From the NCBI GenBank assembly GCA_003134505.1, contig PLBK01000021.1:253520-285521 (forward strand): a stretch of 32,002 bases of DNA. The letters are read 5' to 3'. The notes under the pieces were generated by a model. That model ran no database searches. It saw only the letters and a list, made by a program, of their open reading frames with translations, and was not told where the DNA came from. Shown here in pieces: positions 1 to 6,928 of this stretch. The translations under genes and the position numbers were made by a program. This DNA is from Actinomycetota bacterium (GTDB lineage Bacteria; Actinomycetota; Thermoleophilia; Gaiellales; Gaiellaceae). Positions within the stretch are counted from its first letter, which is position 1, and each line of letters opens with the position of its first letter.

Positions 1-483
<483 letters not shown>

Positions 484-504
484 GGTAGTGCCTCAGTTTG
501 AAAT
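484..504 (+). repeat. Terminal inverted repeat, left end of IS1-family element
   Basis: Begins GGTAGTGCCTCAG and is an exact reverse complement of 2958-2978 over 21 bp. The transposase stop codon (TGA at 495-493, minus strand) lies inside this repeat. Confidence 0.95.
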
Positions 505-1389
505 GGCCTTCGGCTTGCGCGGCTTGTACGGCCCGCGCTTGACCGGGACGTGAGTCTCAGCCGCTTCGAGCAGCCCGACCAGCTCGGCGAGCGTCCACGG
601 ATGATCGGTGAGGCCCGCTGCGACGGCCGGGGTCGTGCCGAGCGTCGTGTGGACGCGGCAATAGTTGTAGAACATGAAGTGAAGCGAGACGGCTGCCGCA
701 AGGTTCTCGACCTTCTTCGAGAAGGCGTTGGTGAGGCGGGTGAATCGGCGCATGCTCATGCGCATGGTCAGGTTCTGCCGCTCGACGTAGCTGGTCGAGA
801 TGTACCGCGAGTCAGGGTTGCCGATCCGCTTCTGCTTCTCCTGGCCGAGACAGACGGCCGGTGAGTACCGCCGCTGCTCTTCCCTCGTCGCGGAGCCGTA
901 GATCTTGATGAGCAGCGCGTAGTCGACCTCGTTCTCGAACGCAGTCGGTACCGCGAGCAGGTAGGGGCGGTGGCCGTCCGTGGTCAACTGGACGCGGTTG
1001 CGCATCCGTCCGGCAAGGTCATGCATGAAGGCGAGCGCGTCGTCCGGACCTCGGCCACCGATGTAGTAGCTGGCAACGAGCTTCGTTTCGGCGTCCATGC
1101 CGACCCACGTCCACACGTCGCCGTAGCCGAACTCGTCGCGCTTGGCTGCCGGCACGTTCCGCTGCTTCGAGTAGCAGAACGACCAAATCTCGTCGCACTG
1201 GACACGGGCACAAGTCAGGTCGCGCATGTGCGTGTCCTGGTAGATCGAGCAGACGAGCCCCAGGTCGGTGAGCAGCTTTGTGACCGTGTTCAGCGCTACG
1301 CCGGTCATGCGGGCGGTGGCGCGAAGGCTGCTGCCCTCGACTAGGCAGGCGATCACTTGCTGCCGCTTCTCAGCAGAGAGCTTATTCAT
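493..1389 (-). CDS. IS1-family transposase
   Basis: About 298 aa from the ATG at 1389 (MNKLSAEKRQQV); the same frame is open to 1464. The N-terminal part is a helix-turn-helix (VEGSSLRATARMTGVALNTV) that would bind the terminal repeats. The catalytic region shows D in CDEIWSF, D in TTDGHRPY and E in YVERQNLTMRM, followed by RRFTRLTNAFSKK and the HFMFYNYCRVH block typical of IS1 transposases. The enzyme cuts and joins the element ends by DDE chemistry. It is one uninterrupted frame, unlike the InsA/InsB frameshift of classic IS1, a layout seen in other IS1 subgroups. The tail is basic (KRGPYKPRKPK) and the stop is within the left repeat. No strong ribosome binding site precedes 1389; ATG 1398 is an alternative start. 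Confidence 0.93.
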   Translation of the reverse strand: MNKLSAEKRQQVIACLVEGSSLRATARMTGVALNTVTKLLTDLGLVCSIYQDTHMRDLTCARVQCDEIWSFCYSKQRNVPAAKRDEFGYGDVWTWVGMDAETKLVASYYIGGRGPDDALAFMHDLAGRMRNRVQLTTDGHRPYLLAVPTAFENEVDYALLIKIYGSATREEQRRYSPAVCLGQEKQKRIGNPDSRYISTSYVERQNLTMRMSMRRFTRLTNAFSKKVENLAAAVSLHFMFYNYCRVHTTLGTTPAVAAGLTDHPWTLAELVGLLEAAETHVPVKRGPYKPRKPKAISN

Positions 1390-1478
1390 ACTGACCATTA
1401 TGCCAGAGCGGTTCCGCATAGTCAAGTTTCGGGTCTCTCCGTCCGATGCTGCTTCTACCGTCATAATCAGGACGTCAG

Positions 1479-1549
1479 TGGGCCGCCCGGGTCTTGCACC
1501 CGGATCGTCCCGAGTCAGAGTCGGGAGCTCGGCGTTGAGCTAGCGGCCC
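1479..1549 (-). tRNA. tRNA-like cloverleaf, anticodon CUG (Gln-like), with shortened D-loop, inside the IS element
   Basis: Read on the minus strand from 1549, the sequence folds as a complete cloverleaf with perfect stems. Acceptor GGGCCGC (1549-1543) pairs with GCGGCCC (1486-1480). T8 A9 follow, then D-stem GCTC/GAGC with only a 6-nt loop. The anticodon stem is CCCGA/TCGGG with loop CTCTGAC, giving anticodon CUG. The variable loop has 5 nt, the T-stem is CCGGG/CCCGG with loop TGCAAGA, and A is the discriminator (1479). Preserved invariant positions include T8, A14, T33, purine 37, G53, T54, C56, A58 and C61. Departures are the missing G18G19 pair in the D-loop, G at 55 and T at 26. CCA is not encoded. 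It may be a functional unusual tRNA, a tRNA mimic or a decayed tRNA; stem integrity argues against simple decay. Confidence 0.6.
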
Positions 1550-1564
1550 ACTTACGCCCCGGGA

Positions 1565-1598
1565 GGGGGGCCGCTCTTGTTCAGGGAAACGGCCCCCC
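1565..1598. other. Strong hairpin between tRNA-like sequence and passenger gene
   Basis: GGGGGGCCG (1565-1573) pairs perfectly with CGGCCCCCC (1590-1598) around a 16-nt loop. On the minus strand it lies between the stop of the passenger winged-helix gene (1654) and the tRNA-like cloverleaf (from 1549). It could end transcription of that gene, although no T-run follows, or be part of a structured RNA. Confidence 0.5.
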
Positions 1599-1620
1599 AA
1601 CCGGACTACAAGGCGCTGAT

Positions 1621-1640
1621 GATCCGTTGCGGGACGGATC
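1621..1640. other. Small hairpin downstream of passenger gene
   Basis: GATCCGT (1621-1627) pairs with ACGGATC (1634-1640) around a 6-nt loop. It is the first of two hairpins on the minus strand after the stop at 1654. Confidence 0.45.
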
Positions 1641-1653
1641 AGCCTTCACGCTT

Positions 1654-2070
1654 TCATGCCGCCACCTCCTCAGCGGCCGGCCGCGCCAGCCGATAGTGGC
1701 CGTAGCTGACGGCTTCGACCTCGCCGTCAAGACGAAGGCGCTTGATGCTCGCCTCCACAGACTTCGGGTTTGGCGCCCAGCCGCGCCGAAGCACCTCTCG
1801 CTTGACCTCCACGACCTTCCAGACCCTGTCTGGCTGCTCGCGAAATACGCGCCTGACCGCGTCCCGTCCTCGGGGCCGGTCCGGCGCGAGCGGCGCAACC
1901 TCGAACCTCGTTCGGTGAGACTCGAAGGTGCGTCCGGTCAGGATCGCCTCGGCCTCGCCATTCAACGCCCGAACCGCCGCGGCCATCTGCCGCAGCGCGA
2001 GCGCCTTCTGCTCAAGCTCCTCGGCCTCACGCTCCCATTGCGGGACACGGTTGACCAGGTCGAGGGTCAC
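1654..2070 (-). CDS. Passenger gene: coiled-coil plus winged-helix-like protein
   Basis: 138 aa. The GTG at 2070 is chosen because GAGGAGGT lies 7 nt upstream. The N-terminal third is heptad-like (QWEREAEELEQKALALRQMA) and should form a coiled coil for self-association. The C-terminal third (GRDAVRRVFREQPDRVWKV, then ...NPKSVEASIKRL and a GHYRLA wing) resembles a small winged helix that would bind DNA. I do not recognise a named family. The gene lies inside the IS1-family element, in the same orientation as the transposase, so it may act on the element's own expression or simply be cargo. It ends 13 bp before the first of two hairpins. A longer frame to 2145 exists but lacks a comparable ribosome binding site. 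Confidence 0.7.
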   Translation of the reverse strand: MTLDLVNRVPQWEREAEELEQKALALRQMAAAVRALNGEAEAILTGRTFESHRTRFEVAPLAPDRPRGRDAVRRVFREQPDRVWKVVEVKREVLRRGWAPNPKSVEASIKRLRLDGEVEAVSYGHYRLARPAAEEVAA

Positions 2071-2244
2071 AGCTCCCACCTCCTCAAGGCATCTGCCCTC
2101 CCCATCGCTTCCATGGCGGTTTGCCACGAAACGGTCGAAGCACACGCCCCGGATGACGGACCTCCATTCGGGTGCTTTTCCCCTCGAAATCGGGTCTTGC
2201 AGAGCGACAGATGGACTACGGTTTTTCGCGCTCCGAGCGAGCTT

Positions 2245-2493
2245 TTATGCGCCTTCCGGCTTCTTCCAGCGGGCAAGCGCGGCTTTCCTGGCGGACTCCA
2301 CGCGCTGTTCCTTCGTCAGCTTCGCCGCGCGGGCCTTGCCACCCTTCAAGCCACCCTTGCGGCCGAGCGCGACAGCAGCGGGGTCTTTGCCCGCGTCGGG
2401 ATCGAAGGTCGGCGCTTCACCCGTAGCCTCGTCCACGATCTGCTTGGCGATCTGGTTTGGATCGCCCTGACGCTTGCGTGAGCGGTCAGGCAT
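2245..2493 (-). CDS. Passenger gene: small basic KGG-type protein
   Basis: 82 aa from ATG 2493. The N-terminus (MPDRSRKRQGDPNQIAKQIVDEATGE) is followed by the low-complexity signature LGRKGGLKGGKARAAKLT, then EQRVESARKAALARWKK. This matches a widespread family of small lysine/alanine-rich proteins with a GRKGG.KGG.ARA core, often labelled histone-like or KGG proteins. No biochemical role is firmly established; nucleic-acid binding is inferred from the charge. Its position inside the IS1-family element, between two winged-helix genes, suggests a passenger. It has only a weak purine-rich site (GGCGG) before the start. Confidence 0.75.
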   Translation of the reverse strand: MPDRSRKRQGDPNQIAKQIVDEATGEAPTFDPDAGKDPAAVALGRKGGLKGGKARAAKLTKEQRVESARKAALARWKKPEGA

Positions 2494-2607
2494 CCGCCGA
2501 GCATACCACGTCCAGGCGTTCGGCTCGCCGTCGCGGCCCCTTGCCTTCCAAGCAAGAGAGTGAGACGAACGGCGTGCCAGCAGTCAAGTCGAAAGGAGCA
2601 GGCCTTG

Positions 2608-2943
2608 GTGGACCCATCTGCGGCCACGCGATGGACGGTTTTCACTAACCACGGGCATGTCCTGATCTACGTCGGCCACAACCCGGATGTGCGTGTGCGC
2701 GATGTCGCGGCGGCCGTGGGAATCACTGAACGGGCTGTTCAGTCGATCCTGCATGATCTGGACGAGGCCGGGTACATCGAGCGGGAACACACTGGTCGGC
2801 GCGTCCACTATCGCATCCTCCGCAACGCACCTCTGCGCCACCCGCTTGAAGCGAGAACCTCCGTCGGCACCATCCTGGACGCGGTCAGCATTGCTCCCGA
2901 GAGCGGCCCATCGGATAGCCAACCCCCGCACCTAGCTTTCTAA
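2608..2943 (+). CDS. Passenger gene: winged helix-turn-helix regulator
   Basis: 111 aa. GTG 2608 (or the adjacent TTG 2605) is preceded by GAAAGGAG at 2591-2598. The protein reads as a single winged-helix domain. Helix 1 begins at TNHGHVLIYVGHNPDVRV, followed by RDVAAAVGITERAVQSILHD (turn plus recognition helix) and the wing YIEREHTGRRVHYRIL. This is the fold of MarR/ArsR-like transcription repressors, and it has no obvious ligand or metal site. It is the only gene of the element on the plus strand and ends 14 bp before the right inverted repeat. It is divergent from the KGG gene with 114 bp between, where a regulator could act. The tail (from about residue 80) is low-complexity. Confidence 0.8.
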   Translation: MDPSAATRWTVFTNHGHVLIYVGHNPDVRVRDVAAAVGITERAVQSILHDLDEAGYIEREHTGRRVHYRILRNAPLRHPLEARTSVGTILDAVSIAPESGPSDSQPPHLAF

Positions 2944-2957
2944 GACTTCAGCCCCCG

Positions 2958-2978
2958 ATTTCAAACTGAGGCACTACC
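2958..2978 (-). repeat. Terminal inverted repeat, right end of IS1-family element
   Basis: Ends CTGAGGCACTACC and is an exact reverse complement of 484-504 over 21 bp. Confidence 0.95.
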
Positions 2979-2986
2979 GCATCTAG
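2979..2986. repeat. Target-site duplication, right copy (GCATCTAG)
   Basis: Identical to 476-483. Joining 475 to 2979 would restore the pre-insertion chromosome, with the sigma stop codon followed directly by CGTTTCACGG. Confidence 0.93.
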
Positions 2987-3084
2987 CGTTTCACGGCGCC
3001 TTCACAGCTTCTTTACAACCGGCTTGCCCCTGCCAGCCGTTCGGAGCCGATCCTCCGCTCACCAACCGGAGGAAAGGAGTTCGG

Positions 3085-3942
3085 ATGAGCAAGAGGGCAC
3101 GATTCGCAGTACTGGGGGCCGTCGGGCTTGCGGCGGCGGCGGCGATTGCGGTCTCGGCGGCGTTCGCGGCCGGGCCGGCGTCGTCCGCGAAGAAGGCGGC
3201 CACTCCGCTCGCGGGCGTCAACTTCGTCAGCGCCTGCAAGTTCAGCCACTTCCTGATGGACGATCCGATCGTCTATCCGGGCCAGCCCGGCAAGTCGCAC
3301 GACCACACCTTCGTCGGCAACACCTCGACCGATGCGAGCTCGACGCTCGCCTCGCTGCAGGCCGCGGGCACGACCTGTCAGCGACCGGCGGACAAGGCCG
3401 GCTACTGGATGCCGACGCTGATCATGGACGGCCAGCCGGTCACGCCGCTCGGGGCGACCGTCTACTACCGGCGGAACACGCGCGCCCGGGTGCACGCCTT
3501 CCCGGCCGGTCTCGAGATGATCGCGGGCGACTCGAAGGCGACGACGCCCCAGGACAAGCGGATCACGTTCTGGAACTGCGGCGTCGGAAGCGGGATCGCG
3601 CCGGCCGATGCCCCGCCCGTCTGCCCGGCCGTCCGTGGCCAGGAGCTCCGGCTCCACGTCAACTTCCCGAGCTGCTGGGACGGAAAGAGCCTGGACAGCG
3701 CCGACCACAAGAGCCATATGGCCTACCCGACCGCGGGTGCCTGTCCGGCGGACCATCCCGTGGCCGTGCCGGCGATCAGCCTGATCTACCGCTACCCGGT
3801 CTCGGGCGCGCACGAGCTGGCGCTCTCGTCGGGCGGCGTCTACTCGGCCCACGCCGACTTCTTCAACGCGTGGAACGAGTCGCGGCTCACGCAGCTCGTC
3901 AACTTCTGCCTGAACGGCCTGCGCCACTGCGGGAGGCTCTGA
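3085..3942 (+). CDS. Secreted DUF1996 domain protein
   Basis: 285 aa from ATG 3085, with GAGGAAAGGAG just upstream. Residues 1-30 are a signal peptide: basic SKRAR, then an alanine/valine-rich core ending AFAAGP. The rest matches DUF1996: FVSACKFSHFLMDDPIV, YPGQPGKSHDHTFVGN, TTCQRPADKAGYWMPTL, YYRR, FPAGLEMIAGD, FPSCWDGKSLDSADHKSHM and AYPTAGACPADHPVAVP. The conserved His, Asp and Cys residues suggest an extracellular folded domain with disulfides; the family's function is not known. It is the first gene downstream of the IS insertion, and a terminator follows its stop, so it appears to be a single-gene unit. Confidence 0.9.
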   Translation: MSKRARFAVLGAVGLAAAAAIAVSAAFAAGPASSAKKAATPLAGVNFVSACKFSHFLMDDPIVYPGQPGKSHDHTFVGNTSTDASSTLASLQAAGTTCQRPADKAGYWMPTLIMDGQPVTPLGATVYYRRNTRARVHAFPAGLEMIAGDSKATTPQDKRITFWNCGVGSGIAPADAPPVCPAVRGQELRLHVNFPSCWDGKSLDSADHKSHMAYPTAGACPADHPVAVPAISLIYRYPVSGAHELALSSGGVYSAHADFFNAWNESRLTQLVNFCLNGLRHCGRL

Positions 3943-3970
3943 GGCTCGAGGGGGAAAGCGGAGGTGGCCT

Positions 3971-3997
3971 AGGGCCGGCGGAGACGCCGGCCCTTTC
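3971..3997 (+). terminator. Rho-independent terminator after the DUF1996 gene
   Basis: AGGGCCGGCG (3971-3980) and CGCCGGCCCT (3985-3994) form a perfect 10-bp stem with a GAGA loop, followed by TTCC. Confidence 0.75.
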
Positions 3998-4078
3998 CGT
4001 CGCTCGACCCCGTCCGACGTCCGCCTCTATCCTCGGCACGCGGGCGCTCTCGCCCGCGCCACACGAGGTGGGTATTCC

Positions 4079-4765
4079 GTGAGCAGGATGAGGAAGGGAT
4101 TCGTCGCGGCAGCGCTCGTTCTCGGAGCAGTTGCCGTGGGACTGCTGGCCGGCCGTGCACAAGCATCGCCTCCGGCGCCGGTTGCGCCGACGAGCGCGAA
4201 AGCCGGCGCCCCCGGCGGCGCTGCCGCAGCCCCGGCTGTCTCTCCGCAGCTGGGCAGCAACACGCTGTTCTTCAGCAGCCTCGGCCCGGGCGGCAGCTTC
4301 CAGGCGACCGGTTTTTGTGTCAACGGCCCGACAGGGCCCTGCGGAGGCCGCTTCGACGAGGCGGCGTCGTTCGTTCCCGCCGTCAGCGGCCGCGTCACGC
4401 AGATCGACGTCGGTGTCACCCACGCCGTGGGCACGAACGCCGCCGTCGTGAAGCTCGCTCAGGACAACGGCGGCGTTCCGGGAGCGGTGCTCGGAAGCTG
4501 GTCGATTGCGAACCAGCCCACCTACGGGGCCACGTGCTGCGCGACCGCGATCTCGATCAGCCCGTCCATCTCGATCGGGGCCGGAAGGACGTACTGGGTG
4601 ATCGCCGTCGCCGGCGCGAGCAACACCGACGACGCGTTCAACTGGAACTACAACGGGACGTCCGGCACCTACGCGTACTCCACCAACGGCACGAGCTGGA
4701 CGCTCACCGGCGGTCCGCCCGGCGCCTTCGACGTGATCGGCTGCTCGAAGCTCTGCAAGGTGTAG
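4079..4765 (+). CDS. Secreted protein with beta-sandwich 'choice-of-anchor' type domain
   Basis: 228 aa. GTG 4079 has GAGGTGGG about 6 nt upstream. Residues 1-30 form a signal peptide (SRMRKGFVAAALVLGAVAVGLLAG, cut near AQASP). A short Pro/Ala/Gly linker follows. The mature domain (SFQATGFCVNGPTGPCGG; VSGRVTQIDVGVTHAVG; VPGAVLGSWSIANQ; GAGRTYWVIAVAGASNTDD) resembles the choice-of-anchor R beta-sandwich found in surface proteins. No C-terminal anchor is visible. Paired cysteines suggest disulfides. It lies between two terminators and looks monocistronic. The exact family is uncertain. Confidence 0.8.
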   Translation: MSRMRKGFVAAALVLGAVAVGLLAGRAQASPPAPVAPTSAKAGAPGGAAAAPAVSPQLGSNTLFFSSLGPGGSFQATGFCVNGPTGPCGGRFDEAASFVPAVSGRVTQIDVGVTHAVGTNAAVVKLAQDNGGVPGAVLGSWSIANQPTYGATCCATAISISPSISIGAGRTYWVIAVAGASNTDDAFNWNYNGTSGTYAYSTNGTSWTLTGGPPGAFDVIGCSKLCKV

Positions 4766-4790
4766 GAAGCGCTCCATTTCTGGTCGACTC

Positions 4791-4814
4791 GAGGGCCGCG
4801 GCGACGCGGCCTTC
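4791..4814 (+). terminator. Terminator-like hairpin after the secreted protein gene
   Basis: GAGGGCCGCG (4791-4800) pairs with CGCGGCCTTC (4805-4814; one G-T pair) around a GCGA loop, 25 bp after the stop. The downstream bases (GTCGTCTCG) are not a T-run. Confidence 0.55.
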
Positions 4815-4865
4815 GTCGTCTCGCCTTCGGCGGTGGCGATTCCTCCCTCAAGAGCGGCGTCTCGC

Positions 4866-6875
4866 ATGCCGACAAGGTTCTCGGTGAGATTTGGCCGTCC
4901 CGATACGTCGAGGCCGCCCCGGCTGATGCTTCGCGTCCTCGTGTCGTCGGCGATCGCGTTGCTCGTCGCCGGGGCGGCGATGCTCGCCTACACGAACCGG
5001 TACGCGCTCGATCGCGCCGAGCAGAACGCGTCCGCCCACACGAACTTCATCGCGCGCACGATCGTCCGTGACCGGCTGAGGAAGGCCGACTTCGAACGGC
5101 CGGTTACCGGTCGGCGGCGGGCCATCCTCGACCGGCTCTTCTCGAGCGAGGTGCTCGTCGACGGCGCGATTCGCGTCAAGCTCTACCGACCGGACGGTCA
5201 CGTGACGTACTCGAACGCGCACGACCTGATCGACACCCGCCCGATCGAGCAGACTGTCGAGAGCGTGGCCCGGACCGGGCAGCCGGCGACGGACGTGACG
5301 CATCTGAACGACGAAGGCGGCAAGGGGCCGAACACCAAGGCCCTCGAGACGTACGCGCCGGTCTACCTCCAGGGCAAACGGGTCGGCGTGATGGAGATCT
5401 ACCAGGACTACGGGCCGGTGGCGGCGGCTGCCGCGTCGTCGGTCTGGCCCGTCGCGGCCGTGCTCGGCGTCGTGCTGTTCGTCCTCTACGTCTCGCTCTT
5501 CCCCCTGCTGCGCCGGGTCACGCGACGTCTGCGCCGCCAGGTCGAGGAGATCGAGCACCAGGCGATGCACGACAGCTTGACCGGGCTCCCGAACCGCGTC
5601 CTCTTCCGTGATCGGCTCGAGCAGGCGCTCTACGGCGCACGACGCAGTCCCGGGGAGGTCGCCGTCATGTTCCTCGACCTCGACCGGTTCAAGGAGGTCA
5701 ACGACACGCTCGGCCACGAGAGCGGCGACATCCTGCTCCGCGAGGTCGGCCAGCGCCTCGCGCACAGCCTGCGTGCCGGCGACAGCGTCGCCCGTCTCGG
5801 CGGGGACGAGTTCGCGGTTCTGGCGTTGGGGCTCGACGACGCCGACGGCGCTCTCGTCGTCGCGCGGAAGCTCCGTCAGGCCGTCGAGTGGCCGTTCACG
5901 CTGCGCGGGCTGACACTGGAGGTCGAGGCGAGCATCGGCATCGCCATGTTCCCCGACCACGGCACCGACGTCGACACGCTGCTCCGCCACGCCGACGTGG
6001 CCATGTACCAGAGCAAGGAGGCGCACTCGGGGGCCGGTATCTACTCGCCCGAGCGCGACGTCTACTCACCGGACCGTCTGAAGCTCCTCGGCGAGCTCCG
6101 GCGCGCGATCGAGCAGGGTGAGCTCGTTCTCCACTATCAGCCCAAGATCAGCCTCAGAACCTCCGAGGTCATCGGCTTCGAGGCGCTCGTCCGCTGGCAG
6201 CACCCCGAGCAGGGGCTGCTCGGGCCGGAGCGCTTTCTGCCGTTCGCCGAGCACACCGGGCTCATCAAGCCGCTGACCCGATACGTCATGCGGGAGGCGG
6301 TGCGCAGCTGCGCCAGGTGGCTCGAGATGGGGCTCGATCTCGGCGTCGCCGTCAATCTGTCGGGCCGCGACCTGCTCGACCTGCACCTGCCCGACGAGGT
6401 CAGGCTGTTGCTCAGCGAGACGGGCATCGAACCGGGACGGCTCGAGCTCGAGATCACCGAGAACATCATCCTCAGCGATCCCGTGCGCACCCGGACGATC
6501 CTGGGCCGGCTCAAGGACCTCGGCGTGCGGCTCGCCATCGACGACTTCGGCAGCGGCTACTCGTCGCTCGGCTATCTCAAGCGGCTGCCACTCGACGTGC
6601 TCAAGATCGACAAATCGTTCGTGATGAGCATGATGGCCGACGACGACAGTGCCGCGATCGTGCGCTCGACGATCGACCTGGCCCACAACCTCGGCCTCGA
6701 GGTGGTCGCCGAGGGCGTCGCGACCGAGCACATCAGCGCCGTGCTGGCCGCGCTTCACTGCGACGCGGCCCAGGGCTTCTACTACTCGGCCCCGATGGCC
6801 GACAGCGAGGTTGCCGGCTGGGCGGCCGAGATCAACCTCCTCCGCGCCGCCGCGCTCGAGCAGCTCTCGGCGTGA
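4866..6875 (+). CDS. Membrane-bound GGDEF-EAL protein (cyclic di-GMP turnover)
   Basis: 669 aa from ATG 4866 (GTG 4833 would add 11 residues; neither start has a strong ribosome binding site). A first membrane helix lies at about residues 20-41, an external sensor-like region at 42-190 and a second helix at 191-214. A GGDEF domain follows, with DLDRFKEVNDTLGH and an intact LGGDEFAVL at about 311-318. The EAL domain (about 415-660) keeps EALVRWQHP, ELEITEN, DDFGSGYSS, LKIDKSF and AEGVAT, so the metal- and catalysis-related residues are present. In this family GGDEF makes c-di-GMP and EAL hydrolyses it to pGpG. Both halves look active, so the net output cannot be predicted. The sensor is not a family I recognise. 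It is flanked by a terminator upstream and a convergent gene downstream. Confidence 0.94.
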   Translation: MPTRFSVRFGRPDTSRPPRLMLRVLVSSAIALLVAGAAMLAYTNRYALDRAEQNASAHTNFIARTIVRDRLRKADFERPVTGRRRAILDRLFSSEVLVDGAIRVKLYRPDGHVTYSNAHDLIDTRPIEQTVESVARTGQPATDVTHLNDEGGKGPNTKALETYAPVYLQGKRVGVMEIYQDYGPVAAAAASSVWPVAAVLGVVLFVLYVSLFPLLRRVTRRLRRQVEEIEHQAMHDSLTGLPNRVLFRDRLEQALYGARRSPGEVAVMFLDLDRFKEVNDTLGHESGDILLREVGQRLAHSLRAGDSVARLGGDEFAVLALGLDDADGALVVARKLRQAVEWPFTLRGLTLEVEASIGIAMFPDHGTDVDTLLRHADVAMYQSKEAHSGAGIYSPERDVYSPDRLKLLGELRRAIEQGELVLHYQPKISLRTSEVIGFEALVRWQHPEQGLLGPERFLPFAEHTGLIKPLTRYVMREAVRSCARWLEMGLDLGVAVNLSGRDLLDLHLPDEVRLLLSETGIEPGRLELEITENIILSDPVRTRTILGRLKDLGVRLAIDDFGSGYSSLGYLKRLPLDVLKIDKSFVMSMMADDDSAAIVRSTIDLAHNLGLEVVAEGVATEHISAVLAALHCDAAQGFYYSAPMADSEVAGWAAEINLLRAAALEQLSA

Positions 6876-6928
6876 CGTTTCGTCGGCCGAGCTGAGTCTC
6901 GTCCCGCAGCACGCCGCGGTGGAGCGCC

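Larger units (their letters stand above)
484..2978. mobile_element. IS1-family insertion element with passenger genes (2,495 bp)
   Basis: Perfect 21-bp terminal inverted repeats (484-504 and 2958-2978) and an 8-bp direct target duplication define the ends exactly. The element encodes an IS1-type DDE transposase at its left end, a tRNA-like cloverleaf, and three further genes. Classic IS1 is about 770 bp with only transposase genes, so about 1.5 kb here is passenger DNA. All genes run leftward except the winged-helix gene at the right end. The perfect repeats and target duplication suggest a recent insertion. Confidence 0.93.

Noticed and set aside
1479..1552. tRNA on the plus strand at the same place
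   Set aside because: The plus-strand reading lacks T8/A9 and a plausible T-arm. The minus-strand reading fits at almost all invariant positions.
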